From positions 620,001 to 684,000 of the forward strand of contig JAGIBL010000002.1 of assembly GCA_017744365.1 (NCBI GenBank): a DNA stretch of 64,000 nucleotides, written 5' to 3'. Position 1 is the first letter of the stretch; each line of letters begins with the position of its first letter. The notes below the pieces were generated by a model that ran no database searches, was not told the DNA's origin, and saw nothing but the letters and a program-made list of their open reading frames with translations. Source of the DNA: Nocardioidaceae bacterium (GTDB lineage: Bacteria; Actinomycetota; Actinomycetes; Propionibacteriales; Nocardioidaceae). A program made the translations under genes and the position numbers. Below are positions 49,727 through 61,063 of this stretch, in pieces.

Positions 49727-49736
49727 GGGGAGGAGT

Positions 49737-51083
49737 CTACTGGCTCACCGAACCCAGATTCGCCAACAGGAGGGCCTCGGCGAGACAGACCCGCTCGAAC
49801 TCCGCCAGGTGCAGCCCCTCGTTGGCCCCGTGGGCGCGGGTGTCGGGGTCCTCGACGCCGGTGACCAGCACGCTGGCGCCCGGGAAGGTGTCCACGAACT
49901 CGGCGATGAACGGGATCGAGCCGCCGACCCCCATGTCCACCGGGGCGACCCCGTCCCAGGCCTGGGTGAACGCGTCCCGCGCGACGTCGTACGCCGGACC
50001 CTGGGCGTCGATCGCGGTCGCCTCGCCGGTGTCGACCACGGTGAAGCCGAGCTCGGCGCCCCACGGGATGTGCGTCTCCAGGTGCTTGCGCAGGCAGGCG
50101 ACCGCGTTCTCGGTGGTGTCGCCGGGGGCGATCCGCAGCGAGATCCGCGCCCGGGCGCCCGGCACCAGGGTGTTGCTGGCCCCGAAGACCTGCGGCGCGT
50201 CGAGCCCGGTGATGCTCAGCGCGGGCTTGGTCCACAGCCGCTCCACGATCGGGCCCGAGCCGATCCAGCGGATGCCCGGGAGCGCGCCGGACTCGGCCCG
50301 CAGCCGCTCCTCGGGGTACTCCACGTCCGCGGCCGGGCCGGCGTGCAGCCCGTCGATGACCACGTTGCCCTCGTCGTCGTGCAGGCTGGCGATCAGCCGG
50401 GCCAGGGTCATGATCGAGTCCGGCACCAGGCCGCCCCACATGCCCGAGTGCACCGCGTGACCCAGGGTGCGCACCTCGATGTCGACGCGGACCAGGCCGC
50501 GCAGGCTGGTGGTCAGCGCCGGCACCCCGATGTCCCAGTTGCCGCTGTCGGCGATGACGATCACGTCCGCGGCCAGGTGCTCCTTCTCCTGGGCGAGCAT
50601 GGCGACCAGGGTGTCCGAGCCGATCTCCTCCTCGCCCTCGCAGAACAGCACCACGTTGACCGGCAGGTCGTCGCCGAGCGCCCGGATCGCGGCCAGGTGG
50701 GCGGCGATACCGGCCTTGTCGTCGGCGGCGCCACGGCCGTAGAGCCGGCCGTCGCGCTCGGTGGGCTCGTACGGGGGGCTGTCCCAGTCGGCGTGGTCGT
50801 TCTCGGGCTGCACGTCGTGGTGGGCGTAGAGCAGCACGGTCGGGGCGCCCTCGGGACCGTTCTTGCGACCGATGACCGCCGGCAGGCCGCCCTCGGCGGT
50901 GACGATGCGCAGGTCGAAGCCCTCCGCCTCGAAGAGCGCCTTGACGGCCTCGGCGCTGCGCTGGACCTCGCCGTGCCGGGCCGGGTCGGCACTGACCGAC
51001 TCGATCCTGACCAGGTCCTCGAGGTCGGCGCGGATGCCGGGGAGGACGGCCTGGACACGGGGGCGGAGCTCGTCTGCGCGCAT
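49737..51083 (-). CDS. M20-family dipeptidase
   Basis: A 448-residue zinc peptidase of the PepV/CNDP-like branch: metal ligands in LYAHHDVQPEN, the bridging Asp in GRGAADDKAG, the catalytic Glu in CEGEEEIGS, Asp in IADSGNWD, and HSGMWGG in the dimerisation domain. Releases amino acids from dipeptides in the cytoplasm. The ATG at 51081-51083 is preferred because AAGGTGAG lies just upstream; a GTG 9 bases earlier is possible. It sits 10 bases before purF on the same strand. Confidence 0.93.
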   Translation of the reverse strand: MRADELRPRVQAVLPGIRADLEDLVRIESVSADPARHGEVQRSAEAVKALFEAEGFDLRIVTAEGGLPAVIGRKNGPEGAPTVLLYAHHDVQPENDHADWDSPPYEPTERDGRLYGRGAADDKAGIAAHLAAIRALGDDLPVNVVLFCEGEEEIGSDTLVAMLAQEKEHLAADVIVIADSGNWDIGVPALTTSLRGLVRVDIEVRTLGHAVHSGMWGGLVPDSIMTLARLIASLHDDEGNVVIDGLHAGPAADVEYPEERLRAESGALPGIRWIGSGPIVERLWTKPALSITGLDAPQVFGASNTLVPGARARISLRIAPGDTTENAVACLRKHLETHIPWGAELGFTVVDTGEATAIDAQGPAYDVARDAFTQAWDGVAPVDMGVGGSIPFIAEFVDTFPGASVLVTGVEDPDTRAHGANEGLHLAEFERVCLAEALLLANLGSVSQ

Positions 51084-51151
51084 GGGACTCACCTTAAGCG
51101 GGTCTGGACACCTCCTGTCCGCGGGCCCGTGGTCGTCGTACCATCGCGCGG

Positions 51152-52357
51152 ATGACCGAGCAGGACGACCCTCCCGAGGCCGCGGACGACGCGGCCTCTC
51201 GTCGTGCTCGTCCCCTGTTCGACAAGCCCGCGGTGCTCAAGAACCCGGCGGTGCTGCCCGAGCCCGGCGAGCGGAAGGATCCCGTCGAGGCCGCGTTCGC
51301 GAAGGCCACCGAGGACCTCGCCTGGCTGGACAAGCCCGAGCCCTCCGAGGAGGAGCGGGCCGCCCGGCGCGAGCGCCGCGAGGCGCACAAGAGGAAGGTC
51401 CGCCGCCGGCGCCGGAACCGCCGGATCGCGGTCGTCCTGGCCGGCGGGCTGTGCCTGCTCCTGGTGGCCGGCCTGCTCTGGTACCGGTACACGTTCGGCG
51501 GGCTGGAGCGGATGCCGCGGGTGGCCGGTCAGGCCGGTGCGAACACCCCCGGCGAGAACTTCCTCGTGGTCGGCACCAACCCGCGCGAGCCGGTGGCCGG
51601 TCGCGACACGCGGCTGGGCTGGGCCAACGACTTCGCCAACAGCGACCTGGTGATGGTGCTGCACCTGGACCGCGACAAGCACTCGATGTACGTCATCTCG
51701 ATCCCCGGCTCGACCGCGGTGGACCTGCCCGGACGCGGTGCCGGGCGGCTCTCGGACGCGTACGACGTCGGCGGCGCCAAGCTCTACGTGCGCACCGTCG
51801 AGGAGCTGACCGGGCTCCGGTTCGACCGGGTGATGACCCTGGACCTGAACGCGTTCGGCCAGATGGCCGACATCCTCGGCGGCGTCGAGGTCACCGTGCC
51901 CGCCGCGGTCTGCGACGAGCCCCGGGACCAGCGACGGCTCGACGGCCAGGGGGCCCTGGAGTACATCGCGCTGCGACCGTGCATGCCGAACAAGGACCTC
52001 GACCGGGTGGCCCGGCAGCAGAGCCTGATGAAGGCGCTGATGCGAGCCGCGGTCGACGGCGGCACGGTCACCCACCCGCTGCGGGTCAACCGGCTGCTGC
52101 GCGCCGGCGCCGCCCACACCACCCTGGAGGACGGCTTCGGCTTCCCCAGCATGCTCGGCACCCTGTGGGGGATGCGCGGGCTGCGGACCTCGAACACGAC
52201 GTTCCTGACGGTGCCGGCGGCGAGGAAGCCGATCCTCACCGTGGACGGCGTCGACTACGTCCGGCTCGACGAGCAGAAGGACGCGGACCTGTGGGCGGCG
52301 GTCCGGGCGGACCGGATCGCGGAGTACCTGCAGCTCTCCGGCGCGCCGGTCTCCTAG
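51152..52357 (+). CDS. LytR-CpsA-Psr (LCP) family protein
   Basis: A 401-residue membrane protein: long acidic/basic cytoplasmic tail (1-88), one membrane helix (about 90-110) and the extracellular LCP domain: GENFLVVGTN, the Arg/Asp-rich NSDLVMVLHLDRDKHSMYVISIP, and ALEYIALRPCMPNKDLDRVARQQSLMKAL. LCP enzymes attach teichoic acid, arabinogalactan or other glycopolymers to peptidoglycan. The ATG at 51152 sits 7 bases after TACCAT, fitting a leaderless transcript. The 3' end overlaps the convergent SCP gene by 4 bases. A second LCP gene lies at 61064-62503. Confidence 0.92.
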   Translation: MTEQDDPPEAADDAASRRARPLFDKPAVLKNPAVLPEPGERKDPVEAAFAKATEDLAWLDKPEPSEEERAARRERREAHKRKVRRRRRNRRIAVVLAGGLCLLLVAGLLWYRYTFGGLERMPRVAGQAGANTPGENFLVVGTNPREPVAGRDTRLGWANDFANSDLVMVLHLDRDKHSMYVISIPGSTAVDLPGRGAGRLSDAYDVGGAKLYVRTVEELTGLRFDRVMTLDLNAFGQMADILGGVEVTVPAAVCDEPRDQRRLDGQGALEYIALRPCMPNKDLDRVARQQSLMKALMRAAVDGGTVTHPLRVNRLLRAGAAHTTLEDGFGFPSMLGTLWGMRGLRTSNTTFLTVPAARKPILTVDGVDYVRLDEQKDADLWAAVRADRIAEYLQLSGAPVS

Positions 52358-52629
52358 AGCGGCAGGTACGGCGAGAGGTCGGTGCGCTCGCCCGAGGCGC
52401 GGATGCGGCCGTCGGCGACCGCGTCGGCCCACGCGACCTCGCCACGCGCGACCGCCAGCCACGTCTCCGGGTCGGTCTCCACGACCGCCCGCGGGGTGCC
52501 CCGGGTGTGCCGGCCGCCCTCGACGGCCTGGACCGCGCCGTACGGCGGGACCCGCACCTCGACCGAGTGACCGGGCGCCTTGGCCTGCAGCCGGGCGAGC
52601 GTGTCCCTGACCTCCTGCTTGAGGCTCAC
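52354..52629 (-). CDS. Sterol carrier protein-like (SCP-2 fold)
   Basis: A 91-residue protein with the small actinobacterial sterol-carrier pattern: VEVRVPPYGAVQAVEGGRHTRGTP, then VVETDPETWLAVARGEVAWADAVADGRIRASG. The fold has a hydrophobic tunnel for lipids; the ligand is unknown. GTG at 52627-52629 overlaps the ArsR-type gene stop, so it is co-translated with that regulator. Confidence 0.88.
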   Translation of the reverse strand: MSLKQEVRDTLARLQAKAPGHSVEVRVPPYGAVQAVEGGRHTRGTPRAVVETDPETWLAVARGEVAWADAVADGRIRASGERTDLSPYLPL

Positions 52630-53204
52630 TGGTCCACCTTCGGGGCCGGCTGCAGGATCTCCATCAGGTGGTAGGTCCGGCGTACGCCGCGCGCCGGCGC
52701 GGGACCCCGGCTGCGCTCCTGCCAGCGCGCCTGCAGCTCGAGCAGCTCCTCGGCCAGCTCCCTGGCCTCGGCCTTGGTGAGCCGGATCCAGTCGTTGGAG
52801 ATCATCACGTGGGTGTCGCGGTTCTTGCGGGCGGCGAAGGCGCGCTCGACCGCCTCCTGCGCCGAGGCGACCGCCTGGCCGCGCCAGACCCGGACGGCGG
52901 CCTCGCCACCGGGACCCTGCTCCATGTTCTCGACGTCGAGGGAGAGGCTGCCCTCGGCGGCGGGCTTCCAGACCCGGTCGCGGCCGTCGCGTGCGGCCTC
53001 GGGGGCCGGCTCGACGAGGCCGTACTTGGCCAGCTGGCGCAGGTGGAAGCTGGCCTGGTTGGCCGGGATGCCGAGCGTCTCGGCCACGTCGGCCGCGCGC
53101 AGGTGGCCGGCGGCGTAGACCTCGCCGAGGATGCGGGTCCGCACCGGGTGCGCGATCGCGCGCAGGACGCGAGGGTCGCTGATCTCGCTGCCTTTGACTG
53201 CCAT
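52626..53204 (-). CDS. ArsR-type helix-turn-helix regulator
   Basis: A 192-residue regulator: winged helix (about 10-85: ISDPRVLRAIAHPVRTRILGEV, ADVAETLGIPANQASFHLRQLAKYGLVEP) followed by a C-terminal helical domain. The fold and the PxRxxIL motif are typical of ArsR/SmtB. No CxC metal site, so it probably senses an organic ligand or protein. It is divergent from the MFS exporter gene with two TTGCGCAA sites between them, and is likely to repress that gene and itself. Confidence 0.9.
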   Translation of the reverse strand: MAVKGSEISDPRVLRAIAHPVRTRILGEVYAAGHLRAADVAETLGIPANQASFHLRQLAKYGLVEPAPEAARDGRDRVWKPAAEGSLSLDVENMEQGPGGEAAVRVWRGQAVASAQEAVERAFAARKNRDTHVMISNDWIRLTKAEARELAEELLELQARWQERSRGPAPARGVRRTYHLMEILQPAPKVDQ

Positions 53205-53237
53205 GGCACCACCCTAGCGGAAATTACGCACGAACTA

Positions 53238-53259
53238 TTGCGCAACTTTGATTGCGCAA
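53238..53259. promoter_or_regulatory. Tandem TTGCGCAA operator sites
   Basis: Two copies of the palindrome TTGCGCAA start 14 bases apart (53238-53245 and 53252-53259), between the divergent ArsR-type regulator and MFS genes. Likely operators for the regulator. Confidence 0.6.
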
Positions 53260-53273
53260 GTTATGTTGCGGAT

Positions 53274-54563
53274 ATGACCGGCATGCGCGCACTCCTCCGC
53301 AACCACGACTTCACCGTGCTCTGGGTGGGTCAGACCATCAACGAGCTCGGCAGCCGGATGAGCCTGTTCGTGTTCCCGCTGATCGCCTACGGGCTCACCG
53401 GGTCGGCGCTGTGGGCCGCGGCCGCGGAGGCGCTGCACCTGGTCGGCTACTGCGGTTTGCTGCTGCCCGCCGGCGTGCTCGCCGACCGGACCGACCGGCT
53501 GCAGCTGATGCGCGCCGCGAGCGCGACCGGCTGCGCGCTGTACGTCTCGCTGGTGGTCGCCTCGCTGACCGCCGGCCTCACCGTCGGGCACCTGCTCGCG
53601 GTGGCACTGCTCAGCGGCGCGACGGCCGGGCTGTTCGCGCCGGTGGAGACCTCGGCGATCCGCACGGTGGTCCCCGACGACCAGCTCGCCGCGGCGCTCT
53701 CGCAGAACCAGGCCCGCCAGCACGTGGCTTCGCTGGTCGGCGGGCCGCTCGGCGGTGCCCTGCTCTCGCTGGCGCGGTGGCTGCCCCTGGCGGTCGATGC
53801 GGCGTCGTACGCGCTGTCCTGGCTGCTGCTCGGCCGGGTCCGCGCCGACCTGTCGCCGGTCTCCCGGGAGCCGTCGTCGGTGCGCACCGAGCTGCGGGCC
53901 GGGTTCGGCTTCATCTGGCAGCGGCCGTTCTTCCGGGTGCTGATGGTCTGGTCGGCGCTGGCCAACCTGCTCGTGAACGCGCTGTTCTTCCTGGCCGTGC
54001 TGCGGCTGATCCAGGCCGGGTTCGCGCCGGTGCAGATCGCTTTCGTCGAGACCGCGGCCGGACTGTTCGGGGTGCTCGGCGCGATCGCGGCACCGGCGCT
54101 GATCGACCGGTTCCGCACCGGCACCCTGACCGTGCTGGTCGCCTGGAGCTTCGTGCCGCTGGCGGTACCGATCGTCCTGTGGAACCAGCCGCTGGTGGTC
54201 GCTGCCGCGCTCGCCACCGGGCTGTTCCTCAACCCGGCCGGCAACGCGGGCATCGGCGCCTACCGGATGGCGCTGACGCCGGCTGACCTGCAGGGCCGGG
54301 TCCAGGCGAGCAACCAGTTCGCCTCGATGTCGGCGATGCCGCTGGCGCCGCTGCTGGCCGGCGCACTGCTGACCGGGATCGGCGGTGCCCCCGCGCTCCT
54401 GGTCCTCGGCGCCCTGACCGCGGCCGCCGCCCTCATCCCGACCCTGAGCACCTCGGTCCGCTCCGTCCCCCGCCCCGCCGTCTGGCAACCCCCCACCCCG
54501 CGCGAGGGCACAGACCTGCCGAGGATCGCGCCGAGCGGGCACGAACCTGCGCTGTCGGCGTGA
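53274..54563 (+). CDS. MFS transporter
   Basis: A 429-residue membrane protein with about 12 helices of the DHA3-like/enterobactin-exporter type: RNHDFTVLWVGQTINELGSRMSLFVFPL at the start, DRTDRLQLMRAASATG in the loop 2-3 motif A position, QNQARQHVASLVGGPLGG, and NPAGNAGIGAYRMALTPADLQGRVQASNQ late in the chain. Such proteins usually export drugs or siderophores. ATG at 53274. The divergent ArsR-type gene is the probable regulator. Confidence 0.93.
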   Translation: MTGMRALLRNHDFTVLWVGQTINELGSRMSLFVFPLIAYGLTGSALWAAAAEALHLVGYCGLLLPAGVLADRTDRLQLMRAASATGCALYVSLVVASLTAGLTVGHLLAVALLSGATAGLFAPVETSAIRTVVPDDQLAAALSQNQARQHVASLVGGPLGGALLSLARWLPLAVDAASYALSWLLLGRVRADLSPVSREPSSVRTELRAGFGFIWQRPFFRVLMVWSALANLLVNALFFLAVLRLIQAGFAPVQIAFVETAAGLFGVLGAIAAPALIDRFRTGTLTVLVAWSFVPLAVPIVLWNQPLVVAAALATGLFLNPAGNAGIGAYRMALTPADLQGRVQASNQFASMSAMPLAPLLAGALLTGIGGAPALLVLGALTAAAALIPTLSTSVRSVPRPAVWQPPTPREGTDLPRIAPSGHEPALSA

Positions 54564-54585
54564 CTCTCGGCAGGTCTGAGCCCGG

Positions 54586-55746
54586 TCAGCGAAGGGCGAG
54601 CAGGGCGAGAGCCACGGTCAGCGGCGCGACCAGCAGGCTCAGCAGCACGTAGCGCCGCCAGGAGAGCCGTACGCCCATCGCGGTGAGCCGGTGGTGCCAG
54701 AGCAGGATCGCCAGCGAGGCCCACGGCGTGACCAGGGCGCCGGCGTTCACGCCGACCAGGAGGGCACCGGTGCGGGCCGGGGTCTCGGCGAGCGGCTCGA
54801 GGGCGAGGTACGCCGGCAGGTTGTCGATCCCGTTGGCGAGCACGGTGCCGCTGCCCGCGACCCGCGCCAGTCCGCCGAGATCCTCACCTCCGCCGGCCAC
54901 CGGGTCGAGCAGGTCGGTCAGCCCGTGGGCGTGCAGCGTCTGCACCACCAGGAACAACCCGGCCGCGAAGAGCAGGACCTGCCACGGGACCAGCCGCAGG
55001 TGCAGCGCGGCGGGGCGTCGTACGGCGACGAGCAGGACGAGCACGGCGGCGGCGATGCTGGCCGGGATCCACACCGGTACGCCGCTGACCAGCGCCGGTA
55101 CCAGCAGCGTCACCACGACGCCGGCCACGAGGGTGAGCACCCGATCGGGCTCGGCCTCGGCGCGCACCCGCTCGTAGCGCACGGCCAGGCTGCGGCGGAA
55201 GACGACCGCCAGGACCGCCACGGGCACCACCACGGCGACCAGTGCGGCCGGCCACATCAGCGACGAGAACCCGGCCGGCCCGAGATCGAGCCGGCGGTCG
55301 GCGAGCAGGTTGGTCAGGTTCGAGACGGGCAGCAGCAGCGATCCGGTGTTCGCGAGCCAGACGGTGGCGAGCGCGAACGGCAGCGGGTCGAGCCGGTGGT
55401 GCTGCGCGACCAGCACGACCACCGGCGTGAGCAGGACCGCGGTGGTGTCCAGGGAGAGGAACACCGTCGAGACGACCGCCAGCACCACCACCAGGAGCCA
55501 GAGCACCCAGGCCCGGCCGAGCCCGACCAGGGCGAGCCGCTCGGCCAGCCAGTGGAAGACGCCGGCGACAGCGGCCAGCTCGGCCACGACCGTGGCCGCC
55601 ACCACGAAGAGCAGGACCGGCCAGGTCCGCTCGGCCAGGGCGGTGGCGTCGTCCCGGGGAAGCGCCCCGGTGAGGAGGCACCCGAGCCCGACCGCGAGCA
55701 GCAGCCCGCCCACGAGTCCGAGCCAGGGGACGACGAGGCCCCCCAC
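54586..55746 (-). CDS. SLC13/ArsB-type ion transporter
   Basis: A 386-residue protein with about 10-11 membrane helices of the ArsB/NhaD ion-transporter superfamily: STVFLSLDTTAVLLTPVVVLVAQ in the first repeat and GTVLANGIDNLPAYLALEPLA in the second, the two hairpin signatures of that superfamily. Probable anion or cation antiporter; no ArsR with metal ligands or arsC is nearby, so arsenite transport is not supported. Start uncertain: GTG at 55744-55746 is used here, with another GTG at 55713; neither has a clear ribosome site. Confidence 0.8.
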   Translation of the reverse strand: MGGLVVPWLGLVGGLLLAVGLGCLLTGALPRDDATALAERTWPVLLFVVAATVVAELAAVAGVFHWLAERLALVGLGRAWVLWLLVVVLAVVSTVFLSLDTTAVLLTPVVVLVAQHHRLDPLPFALATVWLANTGSLLLPVSNLTNLLADRRLDLGPAGFSSLMWPAALVAVVVPVAVLAVVFRRSLAVRYERVRAEAEPDRVLTLVAGVVVTLLVPALVSGVPVWIPASIAAAVLVLLVAVRRPAALHLRLVPWQVLLFAAGLFLVVQTLHAHGLTDLLDPVAGGGEDLGGLARVAGSGTVLANGIDNLPAYLALEPLAETPARTGALLVGVNAGALVTPWASLAILLWHHRLTAMGVRLSWRRYVLLSLLVAPLTVALALLALR

Positions 55747-55823
55747 CCAGGGTGGGGAGCTTATCCGGCGCGCGCCGCTAGCGGTTCTGGTTATCCACAG
55801 GCGGCGTCGCGGGGGCACCTGCG

Positions 55824-58079
<2,256 letters not shown>

Positions 58080-58174
58080 GGGCGCAAATCTATCCCGTAC
58101 GGCGGAACGCCCCGGACCCGGTCCAGCGCTCAGATCCCTTGCGTGGCTGCCGATGAGGCCCCCACAGGCACCTT

Positions 58175-58198
58175 GCGAATTACAGATCTGTAGTTCGC
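58175..58198. promoter_or_regulatory. 24-bp near-perfect palindrome between purL and the DUF1906 gene
   Basis: Arms GCGAA/TTCGC surround TACAGATCTGTA with one unpaired position on each side. Only one pair of the whole 24 bases is mismatched. It lies in the divergent promoter region. Confidence 0.7.
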
Positions 58199-58199
58199 T

Positions 58200-58240
58200 G
58201 TGACCACTGTTGCGGGTGTTACTGCTGTGGTTATGGTGAC
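58200..58240 (+). repeat. Five 9-bp-spaced GTnAC-like direct repeats upstream of the DUF1906 gene
   Basis: Exactly every 9 bases a GTGAC/GTTGC/GTTAC/GTGGT/GTGAC block begins (58200, 58209, 58218, 58227, 58236), four bases apart from the next. It ends 23 bases before the start codon. The spacing recalls MtrA-type response-regulator sites upstream of actinobacterial cell-wall hydrolase genes. Confidence 0.7.
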
Positions 58241-58263
58241 TCGACCTCGACCTTGGAGAGAGC

Positions 58264-59622
58264 ATGCTTCCCCTGCTGCGCGGCCGTCGGGTGCTCGTCG
58301 GCCTCACCCTGGCCGCCGTGCTCGGCACGGTCGGCCTGGTGGTGTCGTCGACCGCGTCGACCCCGAACCCGCCGACCCCCGGCCCGTTCGCCGGCTACGG
58401 GTTCGACCAGTGCGAGGCACCGAGCCAGACCGCGATGAACGCGTGGCGGCGCAGCTCCCCGTTCCGGGCCGTCGGCATCTACATCTCCGGGTCGCTGCGG
58501 TACTGCCAGGCGCAGACCAACCTGACCCCGACCTGGGTCAGCACCCAGATCGCGAACGGCTGGCAGCTGCTGCCGATCCACCTGGGCGCGCAAGCCTCCT
58601 GCACGACCCGGGACCGGTACCAGAGCAACAAGATCAGCGCCGACGCCACCAACGACTACGCCAAGGCCCGCAGCCAGGCCTCCGCGGAGGCGGTCGTCGC
58701 GGTGACCGCGGCCCGGCGGCTCGGCCTGGCTCCCAAGAGCGTGCTCTTCTACGACCTCGAGGGGTTCAGCATGGCCACGGCCAGCTGCCGGACCTCCTCG
58801 CTGAAGTTCATGGGCGCCTGGAGCGCGGCGATCCGCGGGTACGGCTTCAACGCCGGCATCTACTCCTCGGCAGCGTCCGGGATGAAGCTCCTCGACTACG
58901 CCCGGCTCAACCCGAGCACGAAGATCCCGCTGCCCGACGTCGTCTGGATCGCCGACTGGAACGGCAAGGCCGACCCCTACTCGACGTACATCCGCAACGA
59001 CGGCTGGCCGGGCCGGCGCATCCACCAGTACCAGGGCGGGCACACCGAGACCTGGGGCGGCGTGAAGATCAACATCGACCGCAACTGGCTCGACCTGCGC
59101 AACCTGGCCACCGCGCCCCCGACGACGCCCCCGCCGCCGTCCTCGTCGCTGCGCGACCCGAAGTGCACCAGCACCTCGATCAGCAAGGCCTCCTACAGCT
59201 TCACCAGCGCGACCGCGCGCAAGGACCTGTACGTGCCGCTGCAGTGCCTGCTCAAGCAGCAGCGGCTCTACACCGCCGCGGTCACCGGCACCTGGAACAC
59301 CGCCACCGTCAAGGCGATGCAGGCCTGGCAGCGGAAGAAGGGACACCCGGTCCGCGGCGGGTTCTACCCGGTCGACTGGGTCTCGCTGCTCGCGGCCGGC
59401 AACAGCGGCACCACCCTCAAGGCGGGTGCCCGCAACGCCGACGTGATCCGGGTCCAGCGCGCCCTCAACGCCGCGCGCCAGGACAAGCTCCCCGTCAGCG
59501 GCCTGTACGACGCTCGCACGATCCGCTCCGTCGCCGCCTACCAGCGCACCGTCCGGATCAAGGCCACCGGCGTGGTGGCGAGCCTGACCTGGGCCGCGCT
59601 CAACGCAGGGCGCTGGCGCTAG
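58264..59622 (+). CDS. Secreted DUF1906 (GH25-like) protein with peptidoglycan-binding domain
   Basis: A 452-residue exoprotein: signal peptide (about 1-33), a DUF1906/Rv2525c-like TIM-barrel (about 44-280) resembling glycoside hydrolases ([44 protein letters not shown] with acidic residues at the active-site side, [15 protein letters not shown]), a Pro/Thr linker, and a C-terminal region with two PG_binding_1-type repeats ([34 protein letters not shown]). Acts on or in the cell wall. ATG at 58264 behind GGAGAG. The upstream region carries a palindrome and a 9-bp repeat array. Confidence 0.92.
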   Translation: MLPLLRGRRVLVGLTLAAVLGTVGLVVSSTASTPNPPTPGPFAGYGFDQCEAPSQTAMNAWRRSSPFRAVGIYISGSLRYCQAQTNLTPTWVSTQIANGWQLLPIHLGAQASCTTRDRYQSNKISADATNDYAKARSQASAEAVVAVTAARRLGLAPKSVLFYDLEGFSMATASCRTSSLKFMGAWSAAIRGYGFNAGIYSSAASGMKLLDYARLNPSTKIPLPDVVWIADWNGKADPYSTYIRNDGWPGRRIHQYQGGHTETWGGVKINIDRNWLDLRNLATAPPTTPPPPSSSLRDPKCTSTSISKASYSFTSATARKDLYVPLQCLLKQQRLYTAAVTGTWNTATVKAMQAWQRKKGHPVRGGFYPVDWVSLLAAGNSGTTLKAGARNADVIRVQRALNAARQDKLPVSGLYDARTIRSVAAYQRTVRIKATGVVASLTWAALNAGRWR

Positions 59623-60281
59623 ACGGCCACCCGCGCGAGCGAGGCGAAGAACCCGAGCCCGTCCTCCCCCGGACCGCAGAGCGCCTCGATGGCGTGCTCG
59701 GGGTGGGGCATCAGGCCGACGACGTTGCCGGCCTCGTTGGTGATCCCGGCGATCGCGCGCTGGGATCCGTTCGGGTTGCCGACGTAGCGGGCGACCACAC
59801 GGCCGTCGGCCTCGAGCATGTCCAGGGTCTTCTCGTCGGCTACGAAGGCGCCCTCGCCGTTCTTCAGCACGATCGTCACCTCCTGGCCGGTCTCGTAGGC
59901 GTTCGTCCAGGCGGTGCGGTTGCTCTCGATGACCAGCCGCTGGTCCAGGCAGCCGAACTTGCGGTGGTCGTTGCGGATCAGCGCGCCCGGGAGCAGGTGC
60001 GACTCGCAGAGGATCTGGAAGCCGTTGCAGATGCCGAGCACCGGCATCCCCTCGCGGGCCGCGGCGATCACCTCGGTCATCACCGGGGCGAACCGGGCGA
60101 TCGCGCCGCAGCGCAGGTAGTCGCCGTACGAGAAGCCGCCGGGCAGGATGACCGCCTCAGCGCCCTGCAGGTCGTGGTCGCCGTGCCAGAGCGCGATCGG
60201 CTCGTGACCGGCCAGGCGGACCGCGCGGCGGGCGTCGGCGTCGTCCAGCGAGCCGGGGAAGGTGACGACGCCGACCTTCAC
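59619..60281 (-). CDS. purQ: Phosphoribosylformylglycinamidine synthase subunit PurQ
   Basis: Glutaminase subunit of FGAM synthase: a 220-residue class I amidotransferase with the nucleophile Cys in GICNGFQIL (near 86), oxyanion [10 protein letters not shown] and the His-Glu pair in MPHPEHA. Supplies ammonia to PurL. GTG at 60279-60281 overlaps the purS stop. Its stop overlaps the convergent DUF1906 gene by 4 bases. Confidence 0.97.
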   Translation of the reverse strand: MKVGVVTFPGSLDDADARRAVRLAGHEPIALWHGDHDLQGAEAVILPGGFSYGDYLRCGAIARFAPVMTEVIAAAREGMPVLGICNGFQILCESHLLPGALIRNDHRKFGCLDQRLVIESNRTAWTNAYETGQEVTIVLKNGEGAFVADEKTLDMLEADGRVVARYVGNPNGSQRAIAGITNEAGNVVGLMPHPEHAIEALCGPGEDGLGFFASLARVAV

Positions 60282-60535
60282 CGGTCGTTCTCCTGGAGCA
60301 CCCGGACGGTGTAGTCCTCGATCACCGGGTTGGACAGCAGCGTCTCAGCCATCTGCTCGACCTGCGCGAGCCGCTCGTCGGTCACCTCGCCGTCGATCTC
60401 CAGCTCGAACCGCTTGCCCTGGCGGACGTCGCTGACGCCCTCGAAGCCGAGCCGGGGCAGAGCCCCGAGGACGGCCTTTCCCTGGGGGTCGAGAATCTCG
60501 GGCTTGGGCATGACGTCGACGACGACACGGGCCAC
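60278..60535 (-). CDS. purS: Phosphoribosylformylglycinamidine synthase subunit PurS
   Basis: The 85-residue bridging subunit of the PurLQS complex: [20 protein letters not shown] and [13 protein letters not shown], then [13 protein letters not shown], which is the family end. Needed for PurQ-PurL contact in Gram-positive type FGAM synthase. GTG at 60533-60535 with CAGGAGC upstream. Overlaps purQ by 4 bases. Confidence 0.96.
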   Translation of the reverse strand: MARVVVDVMPKPEILDPQGKAVLGALPRLGFEGVSDVRQGKRFELEIDGEVTDERLAQVEQMAETLLSNPVIEDYTVRVLQENDR

Positions 60536-60582
60536 GTTTGCTCCTGAGCGAGGCTGGTGGGGCTGACGAGGGAAATCCTAGG

Positions 60583-61053
60583 TCACGGCAGGCGCGCCTC
60601 GTACCGCGGCCACATCGCCTTCGCCCACGGCCGCCAGAACGCGCCGAGCACCGGCAGCGCGAGCCGGGTCACCGGGTTGGTCGCGTGCAGCCGCCAGGTC
60701 CAGGTCACCCGGGTACCGGCGCCGGCGGCGTCGAACGCGAACCGGCCCTCGACCTTGGCGACCAGCAGCTTCATCGGGCCGCGGAAGTCGGTGAGCTCGT
60801 AGCGGTAGTCCCGGGTGGCCCGGTCGGCACCGACGAGCGTCTCCAGGTTGCTGCCGCCGTCGGCGAGGACCACCCGCCGGGTCGCGCCGGCGGTGCCCCA
60901 CTCCCCGGTCTGGCCCTCGGTGCGGGCGACCGGCGGGATCGGGCCCGAGCGCTGCGTGAAGAGCGCCTCCAGCGGGGCGGCGACCAAGGTGTCGTAGGCG
61001 ACCTCGGGCGTGGTGGCGAAGACCTCGGAGCTGGACAGCAGGTAGGGCGCCAT
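60583..61053 (-). CDS. SRPBCC-family protein
   Basis: A 156-residue START-like (polyketide-cyclase/Bet v 1) fold protein: an N-terminal VFATTPEVAYDTLVAAPLEALF and a beta-rich body ending VTWTWRLHATNPVTRLALPVLGAFWRPWAKAMWP, which is common in actinobacterial SRPBCC proteins. Binds hydrophobic ligands; no reaction can be read. ATG at 61051-61053. Confidence 0.85.
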   Translation of the reverse strand: MAPYLLSSSEVFATTPEVAYDTLVAAPLEALFTQRSGPIPPVARTEGQTGEWGTAGATRRVVLADGGSNLETLVGADRATRDYRYELTDFRGPMKLLVAKVEGRFAFDAAGAGTRVTWTWRLHATNPVTRLALPVLGAFWRPWAKAMWPRYEARLP

Positions 61054-61063
61054 GGCGCCGAGG

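Noticed and set aside
54586-55746. Arsenite efflux pump assignment
   Set aside because: The fold is ArsB-like, but no arsenic reductase, metallochaperone or metal-sensing ArsR is present.
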